Shown piece after piece: positions 62,813 through 64,000 of a stretch of DNA of 64,000 nucleotides. Each line of letters starts with the position of its first letter. Position 1 is the stretch's first letter. The position numbers and the translations under genes are program-made. This DNA comes from Papaver somniferum. Lineage: Eukaryota > Streptophyta > Magnoliopsida > Ranunculales > Papaveraceae. The stretch lies in contig NC_039359.1 of assembly GCF_003573695.1 (NCBI RefSeq), forward strand, positions 157,968,210-158,032,209, given 5' to 3'. The notes under the pieces are model-generated. The model was not told the DNA's origin. It saw nothing but the letters and a program-made list of their open reading frames with translations, and did not search any database.

Positions 62813-64000
62813 GATGAATCCATATTCAGTCTTACTATTTTTTTGGTGTCCATTTCACACATACTAATTTTTACTCGTCCATTTGAACCATGTTTTAAAA
62901 ATATTTTGGCAATTGACCCAATTTCTCATTACTTGGGACCTATGAATTACTTCAACCAACCTAAAGAGAAGGATATGGGGTGTCTAAATGATGGTAAAAA
63001 TATTAAATTAACCTTTAACGAAACCTTAATTATCACTTAATTAAAGGATATGGGGTGTCTAAATGATGGTAATAATCACTTAATTAACAAATACAAAAAT
63101 CATCAATCAAAACTCATTTTTTTTTCAATTTTCATCAAAATCAAAACTAAAACCAAATCAATTACAAACAACAATTGAAATCTAATTTCTTTTTGGGTTT
63201 TGAAAAAAAAAACCCAAAAACAAACAATTCAAATGATTGAGTTAAATCCATTTAATCCATTCATTCTAAGAGGTACTCTACAATGATTTATCTCTAAATC
63301 TTTGAAATTCACTCATCAAATTTTCTGAAAATCCACCCAGAATCGGTTTATGTGTGCACCATATTAGTCCGAATGTGGTTGATGTTACAAGCAATCGGTT
63401 TTTATTGTGCACCTACATAACCCGATTCTGGGTTGATGTGATGAACATCAACAACAATCAGTTTACGCTAATGCACACATCAACTGATTCTGGGTTCAAG
63501 TTCGGATTTGTAGAGAAATCAAGAATCGGATTATTAGTGTATCTATATAATCCGATTGTGAATGTTAACGGCTATTTTTTTTTTTTGAAATGGTAGTCGT
63601 TGGTACTTTATGTGTATAATGAGGATAGCCTATTCTCTATCACACACTACCTAATCCAAAGAATTTTATTTTTTCATTTGAAGATGTCAAGTCCATCATC
63701 ATCAACTACCAATTCAATCGAGCACATACTTAGAAGATGCAAGTGAACCATCAAATCAATCGCGGTAATGGAAGAAGAGATACGCAAAAGAAGCGAACAA
63801 ACAACTACAAACGCGACTGCTTCTTCATCACCCAACAAATATATTAATGTAATGGATGAAGTATTAAGCAAACAAATAACTATAAAAGGAACCATATCAT
63901 CGTCATCGGTTGCGATAAAATATGAAGAGACACTCAAGGCAAAGAAACGAGGTCAAGAGCAATTCCAACTAAGGGAAAGAATGAAGGATGTTGAGGAAGA
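62813..64000 (+). repeat. Dispersed repeat, left part of a Mutator-like element (copy 2)
   Basis: Close match to 14451-15640: same start, same AATCGG/CCGATT motif array (about 63337-63560), same small ORF from the ATG at about 63684. Here the ORF has TGA in place of CGA right after RRCK, and the repeat has a short internal duplication (about 63038-63082). It runs out of the window. Confidence 0.85.

Overview
This is a gene-poor, transposon-rich stretch of plant nuclear DNA. The evidence is GT-AG introns, BAHD acyltransferase and NPR1-like gene families, copia, gypsy and LINE elements, and MITEs. It is most likely a eudicot. I cannot fix the genus; a basal eudicot such as a poppy relative would fit, but that is a guess. 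I saw no bacterial or organellar genes.

Layout. 1-2519: 3' half of a decayed Ty1/copia element next to BAHD pseudogene 1 (2545-3640). 3640-7890: a tRNA-Arg-like SINE or pseudo-tRNA and three LINE pieces on both strands. 7891-14452: Athila-like LTR element D, with a truncated 3' LTR. 14453-18085: Mutator-like transposon debris with subterminal repeats; its left part recurs at 62813-64000. 18090-20445: a long LTR-like block holding five hairpins about 220 bp apart whose stems covary. 20446-26926: an NPR1-like immune-receptor gene (copy 1) and a short C-domain-only relative. 28230-29475: BAHD pseudogene 2. 29479-51838: a large minus-strand Ty3/gypsy (Tat-like) element. Its integrase is at the right, and a multi-exon coiled-coil ORF runs antisense to it. 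Two Athila-like elements, A (32961-39999, 5-bp target duplication) and B (40767-49019), are nested in that ORF. 52139-54508: NPR1-like copy 2, without exon 1. 55084-60251: a nearly identical duplicate of 20446-25969, with NPR1-like copy 3 (frameshifted) and a second short C-domain gene continuing to 61882.

How the parts relate. The only plausible working host genes are NPR1-like copy 1 and the short gene at 25903-26926. NPR1 proteins are salicylic-acid-responsive transcriptional co-regulators. A cluster of full-length, truncated and C-domain-only copies looks like an expanding or decaying immune-regulator locus.

The most unusual elements are A, B and D. They share LTR tips, a tRNA-Asp-like primer site and a structured leader. 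None has recognisable reverse transcriptase or integrase. A and D instead carry an unassigned ORF of about 545 codons ending in a membrane segment, and B carries gag and protease followed by a related ORF.
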